The position numbers were made by a program, and so were the translations under genes. The notes beneath the pieces were generated by a model, which was not told the DNA's origin, made no database searches, and saw only the letters and a program-made list of their open reading frames with translations. From an uncultured Eubacteriales bacterium (GTDB taxonomy: Bacteria; Bacillota; Clostridia; Christensenellales; Christensenellaceae): 8,556 nucleotides of DNA. How positions within the stretch are numbered: the stretch's first letter is position 1; every line of letters begins with the position of its first letter. This document shows, one piece after another, positions 1-7,336 of the stretch. The stretch is from NCBI GenBank assembly GCA_902782475.1, contig CACZNR010000175.1, positions 1 to 8,556 of the forward strand, read 5' to 3'.

Positions 1-545
1 GCAGAAAGGTATTTGCCGAAGGAGCTCTTACTGCAGCACGTTTCATACTGCAGCAGGGCATTGGTCTATATTCTATGCAGGACATAATTGCTTCTGATAC
101 AGCAAGAGCGAAGGCAAAGGTGGAATCAAACATTTCTGTCATAAGCATAAAGGATGCATCCTGTACCATAAGCTACCTTTCAAGGCTCATGGAAAACCTC
201 CACAAGGAAAGGATCGAAGTAAACTATATATCACAGTCTTCTCCATCACAGGGAAGAGTGGATATCACCTTTACCGTCAAGACAGGAAACCTCATGGCAG
301 CCGAGAACTGTGTAAGGAAAACAAGTCAGGATCCTGAATATATGATCCAGAACGGCATTAGCAAGTTCACCGTATACTCACCTAATGATCATATAGACAG
401 CAATATCCTCGACAGGTTCACAAGTCTCATGCAGATAGCTAATATCGACGTCATGCTGTTTACCATAATCGACAACACTTTCACATTCTACTGTGAGACT
501 GACAGAGAGAACGACTGTCTACGGATAATAAACGAATTGTTCTGA
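1..545 (+). CDS. dapB: DapB-like 4-hydroxy-tetrahydrodipicolinate reductase, C-terminal part with tandem ACT-like domains (5' end outside window)
   Basis: The gene enters from the left edge; the reading frame starts at base 3 and gives 180 residues before TGA. Residues 1-30 match the extreme C-terminus of DapB, the NAD(P)H-dependent reductase of the diaminopimelate/lysine pathway. The diagnostic parts are VFAEGALTAARFI and GLYSMQDII, which correspond to the family's 'VFA.GAL.AA.....G..GLY.M.D'. Ordinary DapB proteins of about 250 residues end here. This one continues for about 150 residues with two beta-alpha-beta-beta-alpha-beta patterns: roughly residues 42-115 (SNISVISIKDA onward) and 119-180 (ISKFTVYS onward). 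They resemble the paired ACT domains of aspartokinase. An internal ATG at 75 lies inside the DapB motif and is not a start. Lysine feedback control through the ACT pair is inference. The DapB assignment rests on only about 30 residues, so it is good but not certain. A terminator follows 20 nt after the stop. Confidence 0.75.
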   Translation, partial: RKVFAEGALTAARFILQQGIGLYSMQDIIASDTARAKAKVESNISVISIKDASCTISYLSRLMENLHKERIEVNYISQSSPSQGRVDITFTVKTGNLMAAENCVRKTSQDPEYMIQNGISKFTVYSPNDHIDSNILDRFTSLMQIANIDVMLFTIIDNTFTFYCETDRENDCLRIINELF

Positions 546-565
546 GATTTATTTACATATTATTG

Positions 566-605
566 GAGCGTCCATGTGCAGAACAGCATGGATGCTCTTT
601 TTTTT
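566..605 (+). terminator. Rho-independent terminator of the dapB-like gene
   Basis: An 11-bp stem (GAGCGTCCATG at 566-576 with CATGGATGCTC at 587-597, one G-U pair) encloses a 10-nt loop. Eight T residues follow at 598-605. It lies just after the dapB stop. No T run follows the stem on the minus strand, so it serves only the plus-strand gene. Confidence 0.9.
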
Positions 606-637
606 GCTTTGAAATCATAATGATGTCTATCATATGG

Positions 638-659
638 AAAAGCCGTGCTCACGCACGGC
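638..659 (-). terminator. Rho-independent terminator of the larE-ccdA-thioredoxin operon
   Basis: A perfect 7-bp GC-rich stem (GCCGTGC and GCACGGC, 642-648 and 653-659) has a 4-nt loop. Read on the minus strand it is followed by TTTTCC. It starts 8 nt past the thioredoxin stop codon. The U-tract is short, so termination may be incomplete, but position and stem strength fit the end of this operon. Confidence 0.75.
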
Positions 660-667
660 CAACGCTG

Positions 668-1219
668 TCATCCTTGAGCTCCCAGAAGTTCCAGGATCTT
701 GCTCATTTCACGCTCTGTAAGAGCTCCGGTCTTTCGGAACACCTCTTTCCCGTTTTCGTCTATGCAGACCGTAAGAGGTATCGATGTGGCTCCAAAGGTA
801 TCAAGTCCGTCATAGTAGACATCATAGTACATCTTGAAGCTCAGATCGTTCTCCTTAATGTACTGTCTGACCTTATCCTTTGTTTCTTCCTTGCCATCTG
901 TAAGGTCTATCATCACGAAGTCTATCTTATCACCATATTTTTCATATGTTTCTTCGATCATGGGGATCTCTTCCTTGCAGAAAGTACACCATGTAGCGAA
1001 GAAGTTTACGAACATAGGCTTTGGATTGTTTTCAAAATCAATTACCACATCCTGATCGTCATCATTCTGTACAGTGATCTGACCATAGATGTTCTTTCTC
1101 TGCCCGGTCTCATTCTCAGGCACATCGACTTCCTTGGACAGGATCTTGTATCCGATTATCCCGACTGTGATGGCCACGACCAGTGCTGCGATTATAGCAA
1201 TAAAAACTCCCTTTTTCAT
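668..1219 (-). CDS. Membrane-anchored TlpA/ResA-like thioredoxin-fold thiol-disulfide oxidoreductase
   Basis: This 183-residue protein has one N-terminal membrane segment (about residues 5-28, after MKK) and a thioredoxin-fold domain from about residue 45. The active site is W77-C78-T79-F80-C81 in the context FFATWCTFCKEEIP, typical of TlpA/ResA proteins. A cis-proline is likely at P148 (TSIPLT). No lipobox cysteine follows the hydrophobic segment, so it is probably anchored by an uncleaved signal. The catalytic domain would face outside, reducing disulfides in exported proteins, cytochrome c precursors or methionine sulfoxide reductases; the substrate cannot be told from the sequence. Its ATG overlaps the ccdA stop by 4 nt (ATGA), and a GGGAG ribosome site lies inside ccdA. 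CcdA is the expected electron donor. It is the last gene of the operon, followed by a terminator. Confidence 0.88.
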   Translation of the reverse strand: MKKGVFIAIIAALVVAITVGIIGYKILSKEVDVPENETGQRKNIYGQITVQNDDDQDVVIDFENNPKPMFVNFFATWCTFCKEEIPMIEETYEKYGDKIDFVMIDLTDGKEETKDKVRQYIKENDLSFKMYYDVYYDGLDTFGATSIPLTVCIDENGKEVFRKTGALTEREMSKILELLGAQG

Positions 1220-1854
1220 TTGAATACTCCCAGTATCATAAGGACTCCTATGATCATGAGTCCTATACCACAGATCTTATTGATCACTACATAATTGTTC
1301 TTGATAAACTTAACTGCATTTTCCATGTATGATATGAAGAAAGCAAAAGCCATGAATGGTATTGCAAGCCCAAGAGCATAACACAGGAGCAGCAGTGCTC
1401 CCTTGACCACCGTGGCAGAATTTGAAGCCATCATTATCGCAGATCCAAGAAAAGCACCTGAACATGGTGTTATATTTATGGAAAACAGCATCCCGAACAG
1501 AAAAGCACTGAAGAAGCCTTTTACATTGACCTCATATGCTCTTCCGGAAAGCTTTATCTTGATGATGTCCATATACACGAATGCCAGAAATATGCAGATG
1601 ATACCTGTAATGATGTTAAGTACTCTTCTGTATCTGATGATCAGGCTACCTACTGCGCCTGAAAGAAAACCAAGAGTGATGTATATTATGGAAAGTCCCA
1701 TAACGAATCCAAGTGCTCTTATGAATACCTCGTTCTTTTTTCTTGTATCTCTGGAGATAAATGAAATATATACCGGGATCACCGGCAGGACACATGGTGA
1801 TATGAATGAGACCAGTCCTTCAAGAAAAGTTACAAGATACTGCATGATCATCAC
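1216..1854 (-). CDS. ccdA: CcdA-type cytochrome c biogenesis/thiol-reducing membrane protein
   Basis: CcdA (short DsbD family) carries electrons from cytoplasmic thioredoxin across the membrane to extracytoplasmic thioredoxin-like proteins. The 212-residue protein has about six hydrophobic segments (roughly 5-29, 44-66, 78-98, 112-143, 150-172 and 186-211). Both family cysteine motifs are present: SFISPCVLPVIPVY with C21 near the N-terminus and NITPCSGAFLG with C131. These two cysteines form the redox pair. The frame opens with GTG at 1854, overlapping the larE stop as GTGA, but ATG codons at 1851 and 1845 are equally possible. No strong ribosome site is visible, so translation is probably coupled to larE. 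Family N-termini usually begin just before 'YL..FLEG', which favours one of the ATGs. The gene after it encodes a membrane thioredoxin, its likely partner. Confidence 0.92.
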   Translation of the reverse strand: MMIMQYLVTFLEGLVSFISPCVLPVIPVYISFISRDTRKKNEVFIRALGFVMGLSIIYITLGFLSGAVGSLIIRYRRVLNIITGIICIFLAFVYMDIIKIKLSGRAYEVNVKGFFSAFLFGMLFSINITPCSGAFLGSAIMMASNSATVVKGALLLLCYALGLAIPFMAFAFFISYMENAVKFIKNNYVVINKICGIGLMIIGVLMILGVFK

Positions 1855-2651
1855 AGGCAGGAAGCTACTTCTCTTTTGAAGCCTTCCTCATCTATCGTAA
1901 CATCCAAGAAGCCCATTTCCTTAAGCTCATTTATAACTTCATCCTTCTGTTCCAGGATATCAGGAAGGTCTTCGATACCGACCTCGACACGTGCGGCTCC
2001 GTGACTTACTCTTACCCTTACGATGCCGTATCCGAGTGAACGGATGTAATTTTCTGCTGCTCTTATCCATCTGAGCTTCTTTATCGATATCTGCTCACCA
2101 TATGGGATCCTTGTGGCAAGACATGCATTCTCAGGTCTTAGATAATAACCCATGGAGAGCTCTGTCATGATATCCTTGACTTCGTTTCTGGTAATGCCTA
2201 CTGTCCTTAATGGGCAATGTATACCAAGCTCAGACAACGCTCTCTCATTCTGTTCTTCCTGCACTACGAAGTCTTTTGATGAAGCACAGCTTCCGTCCAG
2301 AAGCACCTTGATGCCCATTGATATAGCTGCGTTATTGATTGCTGCCACTATGCATCTTTTGCAGTGATAGCATCTGTCCGGTCCGTTCATAACAACTGCG
2401 GCATTTGAAAGAAGATCTGTATTCGGGATATGGAGCTTGAGTCCAAGCCTTCTGCAGAGATCCTTGCTTGAAAGCAGCTCTTCTCCGGTAAAGAAAGGCG
2501 TATTTGCAGTTATTGCCACAACATTCTCCTGCCCCAGGGCTTCAACTGCTGCTATAGCTACAAGCGCAGAACTGCTGCCACCCGAAAGACATATTCCAAC
2601 TCTGTCATATTGTTTGAGATGATCTACAAGTTCTGTATATTTCTGATGCAT
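1851..2651 (-). CDS. larE: LarE-family PP-loop ATP-dependent sulfurtransferase, divergent
   Basis: LarE enzymes adenylate a carboxylated nicotinate substrate and donate sulfur, in the Lactobacillus plantarum enzyme from their own cysteine, to build the nickel-pincer cofactor of lactate racemase. This 266-residue protein has the family length and layout: a PP-loop at residues 23-28, DRCYHCKRC at 92-100, DGSCASS at 119-125, and ENACLATRIPYG at 174-185. C177 lies at the position of the sacrificial cysteine (Cys176 in L. plantarum). Two features are odd. The loop reads SGGSSS, not SGGVDS, so the usual aspartate is S27. The following motif has C122 and serines where most members have DG(S/T)NADD. 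No larA, larB or larC is in the window. A good AGAGGA ribosome site precedes the ATG by 6 nt, and a promoter lies at 2685-2713. Family membership is firm; the exact substrate is not. Confidence 0.85.
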   Translation of the reverse strand: MHQKYTELVDHLKQYDRVGICLSGGSSSALVAIAAVEALGQENVVAITANTPFFTGEELLSSKDLCRRLGLKLHIPNTDLLSNAAVVMNGPDRCYHCKRCIVAAINNAAISMGIKVLLDGSCASSKDFVVQEEQNERALSELGIHCPLRTVGITRNEVKDIMTELSMGYYLRPENACLATRIPYGEQISIKKLRWIRAAENYIRSLGYGIVRVRVSHGAARVEVGIEDLPDILEQKDEVINELKEMGFLDVTIDEEGFKREVASCL

Positions 2652-2684
2652 GATAGTCCTCTTTTTATTTATGTGAACATTACT

Positions 2685-2713
2685 ATTATATAGAGTTTTT
2701 GTGATTCTGTGAA
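2685..2713 (-). promoter_or_regulatory. Sigma-A-type promoter of the larE-ccdA-thioredoxin operon
   Basis: On the minus strand TTCACA (2713-2708) is separated by exactly 17 nt from a perfect TATAAT (2690-2685). The larE ATG at 2651 follows about 34 nt downstream of the -10 box, leaving a short leader with an AGAGGA site. It diverges from the candidate promoter of the phosphatase gene. Confidence 0.8.
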
Positions 2714-2749
2714 GTTCAGCCCCGGATTTGTTCAGGTACTGCAGAGCAC

Positions 2750-2778
2750 TTGCCTATTTCTGCTTTTTCAGTTACTAT
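2750..2778 (+). promoter_or_regulatory. Candidate promoter of the phosphatase gene
   Basis: TTGCCT (2750-2755) and TACTAT (2773-2778) are 17 nt apart on the plus strand. Transcription would begin near 2785, giving a leader of about 50 nt before the ATG at 2837. Each box departs from consensus at two positions or so, so this is a reasonable but unproven assignment. Confidence 0.5.
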
Positions 2779-2836
2779 TTTGCACGTACGTCATTACACA
2801 GACATATGACACAGTTTTACGATCAAAGGAGCTTAC

Positions 2837-3307
2837 ATGAGAAACCTCAATATACTATTTGTCTGTCATGGAAATATATGCAGATCTCCAATGGCCGAAT
2901 TCCTATTCCGGGATTATGTCAGAAAGAAAGGCCTTGAGGATCATTTTTATATCGAATCTGCTGCCACTTCCTACGAAGAGATAGGAAACAGAGTGCATCA
3001 CGGTACAAGGAGGATCCTTGATTCCCTCGGCATTGACTGCTCCGGAAAACGTGCCAGAAGGATGACTAAAGCTGATTATCTTGATTTTGACTATCTTATC
3101 GGCATGGACGAGGAGAACATCCGCAATATGTACCGTTTCTATGATAACGACCCCGAAGGAAAGATCATTCAGTTCCTTGATTATTCAGAACATCCAAGAG
3201 CCATCGCAGACCCATGGTACACAGGTAATTTCGAAAAAACTTACCAGGACATAAAGGAAGGTTGCGAGAGCTTTCTTGAACATTTGAAAAAGGAAGGTAT
3301 CATCTGA
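2837..3307 (+). CDS. Low-molecular-weight protein tyrosine phosphatase
   Basis: This 156-residue cytoplasmic protein has the family's normal length. The phosphate-binding loop is at residues 10-17 (CHGNICRS): nucleophile C10, second cysteine C15 and phosphate-binding R16. The general acid is D125 in DPWYTGNF. An AAGGAG ribosome site ends 5 nt before the ATG, which begins just before the first strand (NILFVCHGN). LMW phosphatases include tyrosine phosphatases and the arginine phosphatase YwlE. YwlE has Thr at the loop position held here by I14, and the published T11I change moves YwlE towards phosphotyrosine. I14 and the WY after D125 therefore suggest tyrosine specificity. H11 after the nucleophile is unusual; Leu, Val or Thr is more common. 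The gene stands alone, converging on clpC of the arginine-phosphorylation operon. The family call is secure and the substrate is inferred. Confidence 0.93.
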   Translation: MRNLNILFVCHGNICRSPMAEFLFRDYVRKKGLEDHFYIESAATSYEEIGNRVHHGTRRILDSLGIDCSGKRARRMTKADYLDFDYLIGMDEENIRNMYRFYDNDPEGKIIQFLDYSEHPRAIADPWYTGNFEKTYQDIKEGCESFLEHLKKEGII

Positions 3308-3325
3308 CACCTTCCTTTCTTTATT
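3289..3325 (+). terminator. Probable bidirectional terminator between the phosphatase gene and clpC
   Basis: A 10-bp perfect stem (AAAGGAAGGT at 3289-3298 with ACCTTCCTTT at 3309-3318) encloses a 10-nt loop. On the plus strand a T-rich CTTTATT tail follows. On the minus strand the stem continues into a run of T residues (complement of the A run at 3287-3291), so it can also end the clpC transcript, whose stop is at 3339. The phosphatase stop codon TGA (3305-3307) sits in the loop. Confidence 0.75.
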
Positions 3326-3338
3326 ATGGCCGAAAAAG

Positions 3339-5786
3339 TTATTCTTCTACCTTTTCAGGTTCTTCCTTCTGTTCCTGCTCCAGTGTTCTGAAGACTATCT
3401 TATCATCCTCCACATCGCAGCATACTGAATCTCCGAAATGGACCTTTCCTTCCAGTATCTCTTCAGAGAGCTTGTCCTCGACCGTCTGCTGAAGTATCCT
3501 TCTTAGAGGTCTTGCGCCGTACTCTTCATCGAATCCGGCCTTGGCAAGGAAGCTTACTGCTTCATCCGTATAGGACAGTTTGATGTTCCTTTCCTCCAGT
3601 CTCTTTGAGATCGTCCCAAGCATCAGCCTTGCGATGGAATGGATATTGTCTTCGTCAAGTTTGTGGAATACGATGATATCATCTATCCTGTTCAGGAACT
3701 CCGGTCTGAAGTAATCCTTAAGTGAAGCCATCATCTTTTCCTTCATGTCTGTATGTTCGCTGTCCTTTGAACTGTCTCCGAATCCGATCCTGTTCCTCTT
3801 CTCATCTACTCCGGTACCGATGTTGGACGTCATGATGATGATACAGTTCTTGAAGTCAACGGTCTTGCCCTTGGAATCTGTAAGCCTTCCATCGTCCAGT
3901 ACCTGAAGAAGTACGTTGAATATATCAGGATGTGCCTTTTCTATCTCATCCAGCAGTATGACACTGTATGGCTGCCTTCTTACCTTTTCAGTCAGTTGTC
4001 CGCCATCGTCATAGCCTACATATCCTGGAGGTGAACCGATGAGTTTTGCCACCGTATGCTTTTCCATGTACTCAGACATGTCAAGTCTTATAATGGCCTC
4101 TTCATCACCGAATACAGCCTCTGCCAAAGCCTTTGAAAGCTCTGTCTTACCTACACCTGTAGGTCCAAGGAATATGAATGAACCTATTGGTCTGTTAGGA
4201 TCCTTAAGTCCTGCCCTTGCTCTTCTGATGGCCTTTGCAACAGATTCAACAGCCTCATCCTGTCCGATGACTCTCTTGTGGAGCGTCTCTTCAAGATGCA
4301 TGAGTTTCTGTGCCTCATCCTCGGTCAGTTTCTTTACAGGGATGTGAGTCCAGTCGGAGACTATGGCGGCGATATCTTCCTCGGTGACCTCAGCCTTTAT
4401 CTGGGATCTTTCCTTATCGATATCATTCTTTATCTCATCTATCTCCTTGACAAGCTGTTTTTCCCTGTCTCTGAGTTCAGCAGCCTTCTCGAAGTCCTGT
4501 TTTCCTATGGCCTGTTCCTTTTCATTTCTTATGTTCTCAAGTTCCTTCTCCTTGTCTCTTATGTCTGGAGGTGTCAGGAACATGGATATCCTTACCTTTG
4601 AAGCCGCCTCATCCATAAGGTCTATGGCCTTGTCCGGCAGGAACCTGTCAGTGATATATCTTGATGACAGTTCCACTGCAGCCTTGAGGGCTTCATCTGT
4701 GATCTTCAGCTTATGGTGAGCTTCATACTTATCCCTTAATCCAAAGAGGATCTGAACTGTCTCCTCCTTTGTAGGCTCACCTACCTGCACCGGCTGGAAA
4801 CGTCTTTCAAGAGCGGCATCCTTTTCGATATAACGTCTGTATTCATCGAGTGTGGTTGCACCTATGATCTGCAGTTCACCTCTTGCAAGCATAGGTTTCA
4901 ACATATTTGCAGCATCCATTGAACCTTCTGCTGAGCCTGCTCCCACTATGGTATGAAGCTCATCGATGAACAGCACGACGTTTCCGTCCTTTACCATCTC
5001 ATTCAGGGCATCCTTGAATCTTTCCTCGAATTCACCTCTGTACTTTGCACCTGCGATCATGCCTGCAAGATCAAGGGATATGACTCTCTTGTCCTTGAGC
5101 ATCTCAGGCACATTTCCTTCAGCGATCTGCTGTGCAAGGCCCTCTACTATGGCTGATTTACCTACACCAGGTTCACCAATCAGTACAGGATTGTTCTTTG
5201 TTCTCCTTATAAGGATCTGGCTTATCCTCTTTATCTCGTCTGCTCTACCGATAACAGGGTCAAGCTCTCCCTTTTTTGCAGCCTCTGTGAGGTCTCTGCC
5301 AAATTTATCCAGTTTAGGAGTATTTCCACTTCTTGAACCGCCTGAAGATGATCTCTTTCCTTTGCCAACAAGTCCCTGCTGTGCTTTCTGGAAATCGAAT
5401 CCCAGTTCAATCAGTATCCTATTCGCAAGACATTCACCTTCTCTTATGATGGCAAGGAGAAGATGCTCTGTGCCTACATAGTTCACATTTAGTGACCTGG
5501 CAAAACGTCTCGAATATTCAAGTATAGTCTTTGTTCTTGCAGTGTAGCCAAAGGCTGAAGTAATGTTATGATCCCCTTCGCCTACAGCCTTCAGGATAAG
5601 TTCATTTATCCTGTCCGGTGTGATGTCCTGTTCATTGAGCACATCACCTGCAATATCATTTTCCTGAGCCAGTCCGTACAGAAGATGCTCAGTTCCAACA
5701 TAATTATGACCCAGCTCCTTGGCATACTCTGCTGCCTCAGCCAGAGCTGATCTTGCACTTTCGGTAAAATTAGCAAAATAATCCAT
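3339..5786 (-). CDS. clpC: ClpC, AAA+ unfoldase subunit of the Clp protease
   Basis: ClpC unfolds proteins, including arginine-phosphorylated ones, and feeds them into ClpP. The 815-residue protein has the full family layout. Two N-terminal Clp repeats carry the twin signatures [13 protein letters not shown] (28-40) and [13 protein letters not shown] (101-113). AAA domain 1 has Walker A GEPGVGKS (204-211) and Walker B VLFIDE (271-276). A middle domain with a UVR segment (about 425-460, [12 protein letters not shown]) follows. AAA domain 2 has Walker A GPTGVGKT (541-548), Walker B VILLDE (609-614) and sensor-2 GARPLRR (757-763). I667-G668-F669 is the ClpP-docking tripeptide, so it should work with a ClpP encoded elsewhere. 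The tail is acidic. The middle domain and the absence of an N-terminal zinc finger separate it from ClpB and ClpE. A strong AAGGAGG overlapping the mcsB stop sets the start. It is the last gene of the ctsR operon. Confidence 0.98.
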   Translation of the reverse strand: MDYFANFTESARSALAEAAEYAKELGHNYVGTEHLLYGLAQENDIAGDVLNEQDITPDRINELILKAVGEGDHNITSAFGYTARTKTILEYSRRFARSLNVNYVGTEHLLLAIIREGECLANRILIELGFDFQKAQQGLVGKGKRSSSGGSRSGNTPKLDKFGRDLTEAAKKGELDPVIGRADEIKRISQILIRRTKNNPVLIGEPGVGKSAIVEGLAQQIAEGNVPEMLKDKRVISLDLAGMIAGAKYRGEFEERFKDALNEMVKDGNVVLFIDELHTIVGAGSAEGSMDAANMLKPMLARGELQIIGATTLDEYRRYIEKDAALERRFQPVQVGEPTKEETVQILFGLRDKYEAHHKLKITDEALKAAVELSSRYITDRFLPDKAIDLMDEAASKVRISMFLTPPDIRDKEKELENIRNEKEQAIGKQDFEKAAELRDREKQLVKEIDEIKNDIDKERSQIKAEVTEEDIAAIVSDWTHIPVKKLTEDEAQKLMHLEETLHKRVIGQDEAVESVAKAIRRARAGLKDPNRPIGSFIFLGPTGVGKTELSKALAEAVFGDEEAIIRLDMSEYMEKHTVAKLIGSPPGYVGYDDGGQLTEKVRRQPYSVILLDEIEKAHPDIFNVLLQVLDDGRLTDSKGKTVDFKNCIIIMTSNIGTGVDEKRNRIGFGDSSKDSEHTDMKEKMMASLKDYFRPEFLNRIDDIIVFHKLDEDNIHSIARLMLGTISKRLEERNIKLSYTDEAVSFLAKAGFDEEYGARPLRRILQQTVEDKLSEEILEGKVHFGDSVCCDVEDDKIVFRTLEQEQKEEPEKVEE

Positions 5787-5800
5787 AATCTATGTCCTCC

Positions 5801-6805
5801 TTAATCAATAACTTTCTGTATTATCTCTGCCCTTCTGATGTCTCTCTCGATAGCAGTCTCTGCTTCCCTTCTCAGTGTCGCAGGCATGGTCTCTATCATA
5901 AGCCTGTATATATCAGTTTCCCTGCATGGTTTCATGATACCAAGGCTTACTCCAAACGAAAGAGTGGACAGATATCTGTTAGCTTCGTCAGAAGACATCT
6001 TCTTGGCATTCTTAAGTATCCCGTATGCCCTGTATACACTGTCTTCCAGCTCAAGCTTGTTGTTCTTGTACAGGATGTTCCTTACATCCCTTTCCTGATT
6101 AATCAGCCTACCAACAAACTGCCTTATATTCTGCACTATCTCCTGCTCACTTATTCCAAGTGTAACCTGGTTCGATATCTGGTAGCAGTCTGCTATAGGT
6201 GTGGATCCTTCTCCATAGGCTCCCCTTATTGTAAGTCCAAGGCGACCGAGCCCACTTTGAAGATCCTTTATGTTGTTTGACAGCACGTGGCCCTTGAGGT
6301 GCATCATCACACCTATCCTGAGTCCTGTTCCAAGATTTGTAGGACATGCAGTAAGATAACCGAATCTGTCGTTATATGCGTATGAAACGCTGCTGCCGAG
6401 CATCTTTTCAACATTGCCTGCCACCTGATAGGCTTCTTCAGGATTGAATCCTCCTGTCAGATACTGGATCCTGTAATGATCCTCTTCCATGAGCATTATG
6501 CTTATGGATCCGTCCGGAGATGTTATCACAGCTCCGTCATCCCTGCCGACAAGATCCCTGCTTATTACATGCTGTTCCACGAGGGCATTCCTTTCATTCT
6601 GTGAAAGGTCCTTCATTTCCTTCAGGATAAAATCAGAGCCATTTGAACAGAATTTCTGTATGGCCGGTCTTTTTACCAGTTCCTCCTTATCAGTATTCCT
6701 TATCTTATGTGGAAAAGGTATTCCTGAAACATTTCTGGCTATCCTTGCCCTTGTGGAGATAACTATATCGCTGTCACTTGAATTGTCCTTGAGCCACTGT
6801 GCCAT
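5801..6805 (-). CDS. mcsB: McsB protein arginine kinase
   Basis: McsB phosphorylates arginines on proteins, marking them for ClpC-ClpP, and inactivates CtsR in stress. The 334-residue protein (somewhat shorter than the 363 of Bacillus subtilis) shows the phosphagen-kinase core. STRARIARN (17-25) starts the nucleotide site, EED is at 107-109, CPTNLGTG at 154-161 carries C154 (equivalent to Cys167 of B. subtilis), and E199 in YGEG matches the catalytic glutamate. RDIRRA (321-326) is the phosphoarginine-binding RDxxRA motif near the C-terminus, through which McsB activates itself. The usual NEED loop reads MEED here. The start has an AAGGTGA ribosome site that overlaps the end of mcsA; the gap is 5 nt. 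mcsA upstream encodes its activator and clpC follows after 14 nt. All key residues are present, so it should be active. Confidence 0.97.
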   Translation of the reverse strand: MAQWLKDNSSDSDIVISTRARIARNVSGIPFPHKIRNTDKEELVKRPAIQKFCSNGSDFILKEMKDLSQNERNALVEQHVISRDLVGRDDGAVITSPDGSISIMLMEEDHYRIQYLTGGFNPEEAYQVAGNVEKMLGSSVSYAYNDRFGYLTACPTNLGTGLRIGVMMHLKGHVLSNNIKDLQSGLGRLGLTIRGAYGEGSTPIADCYQISNQVTLGISEQEIVQNIRQFVGRLINQERDVRNILYKNNKLELEDSVYRAYGILKNAKKMSSDEANRYLSTLSFGVSLGIMKPCRETDIYRLMIETMPATLRREAETAIERDIRRAEIIQKVID

Positions 6806-6810
6806 AGTAT

Positions 6811-7332
6811 TTATTCACCTTTCATTGCCTTGATCTCATCCCTGATCTTTGCTGCCTCTTCGTACTTTTCCTCAGAGATCATTTTCTTGAGTTTCTCCTG
6901 AAGGCTCTGAAGTTTTTCATCTTTTTCCTTGTCTTCAGGATCCTGTTCCTTGTTCACCGGCACATTTCCCTTATGTGAAACTGCAGGTTGGGTCTTCTGA
7001 AGTACAGGTATTATCTCTTCTGCAAAAGTGTCATAGCAGTCTGGACATCCAAAGAGCCCTGTCTTGTTGAAATCACTTAATGTACTGTTGCAGGTCTTGC
7101 AGTGTATCTCATTTGCTATCTGGCCGATGAGAGAATCATTTCCAAGACCGAAGAACTTCTTGATCAGGTCCGTAGGTTCAAGTGCATTGAAGCCGAAGCT
7201 GTTGAAACCGAAATTGAGTTCAGGATGATTCTTTGCACATTCTGCACATACATGCAGTTCGCTCTTTTCTCCGTTTATATAATTGATGGAATGAATCGTT
7301 GCTTCATTCTTTCCGCAGTCATTGCATAACAT
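6811..7332 (-). CDS. mcsA: McsA, zinc-binding activator of McsB
   Basis: McsA binds and stimulates the arginine kinase McsB and takes part in heat, metal and thiol-stress control of CtsR. The 173-residue protein has four CxxC pairs: C3/C6, C29/C32, C78/C81 and C96/C99, enough for two four-cysteine zinc sites. A Phe/Asn-rich stretch lies between them (about 40-50). A charged linker (125-140, rich in Lys, Asp and Glu) leads to a C-terminal UVR motif (about 141-170, EEKYEEAAKIRDEIKAMK), similar to the ClpC middle segment. The ATG is preceded by a strong GGGGAGG site at the end of ctsR; the two genes are 4 nt apart. No key cysteine is missing. Confidence 0.95.
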   Translation of the reverse strand: MLCNDCGKNEATIHSINYINGEKSELHVCAECAKNHPELNFGFNSFGFNALEPTDLIKKFFGLGNDSLIGQIANEIHCKTCNSTLSDFNKTGLFGCPDCYDTFAEEIIPVLQKTQPAVSHKGNVPVNKEQDPEDKEKDEKLQSLQEKLKKMISEEKYEEAAKIRDEIKAMKGE

Positions 7333-7336
7333 AGTC

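Noticed and set aside
563..1294. A 243-codon open frame on the plus strand
   Set aside because: It runs antisense to the thioredoxin gene, starts inside the dapB terminator, and its translation shows no domain. The minus-strand gene has a clear active site and coupling to ccdA.
1403..1879. A plus-strand open frame antisense to ccdA
   Set aside because: CcdA on the minus strand has both cysteine motifs; this frame reads as low-information shadow sequence.
1851..2651. Reading the larE-like gene as a GMP synthetase, NAD synthetase or tRNA thiolase
   Set aside because: The DRCYHCK and ACLATRIPYG motifs and the 266-residue length are specific to the LarE family.
2784..2791. An 8-bp palindrome ACGTACGT near the predicted transcription start of the phosphatase gene
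   Set aside because: It is too short to call an operator without conservation data, and it may be chance.
2652..2836. Possible riboswitch or small RNA in the larE/phosphatase intergenic region
   Set aside because: The 185 bp are explained by two divergent promoters and short leaders, and I see no conserved aptamer or stable hairpin.
2728..2937. A short plus-strand open frame overlapping the phosphatase start
   Set aside because: It covers the promoter and leader, lacks a ribosome site, and overlaps the clear phosphatase frame that begins with an AAGGAG site.
4039..5481. Several plus-strand open frames antisense to clpC (4039-4347, 4278-4601, 4363-4719, 4966-5481)
   Set aside because: They overlap one another in different frames, lie within conserved AAA+ coding sequence, and are Ser/Leu-rich shadows of it.
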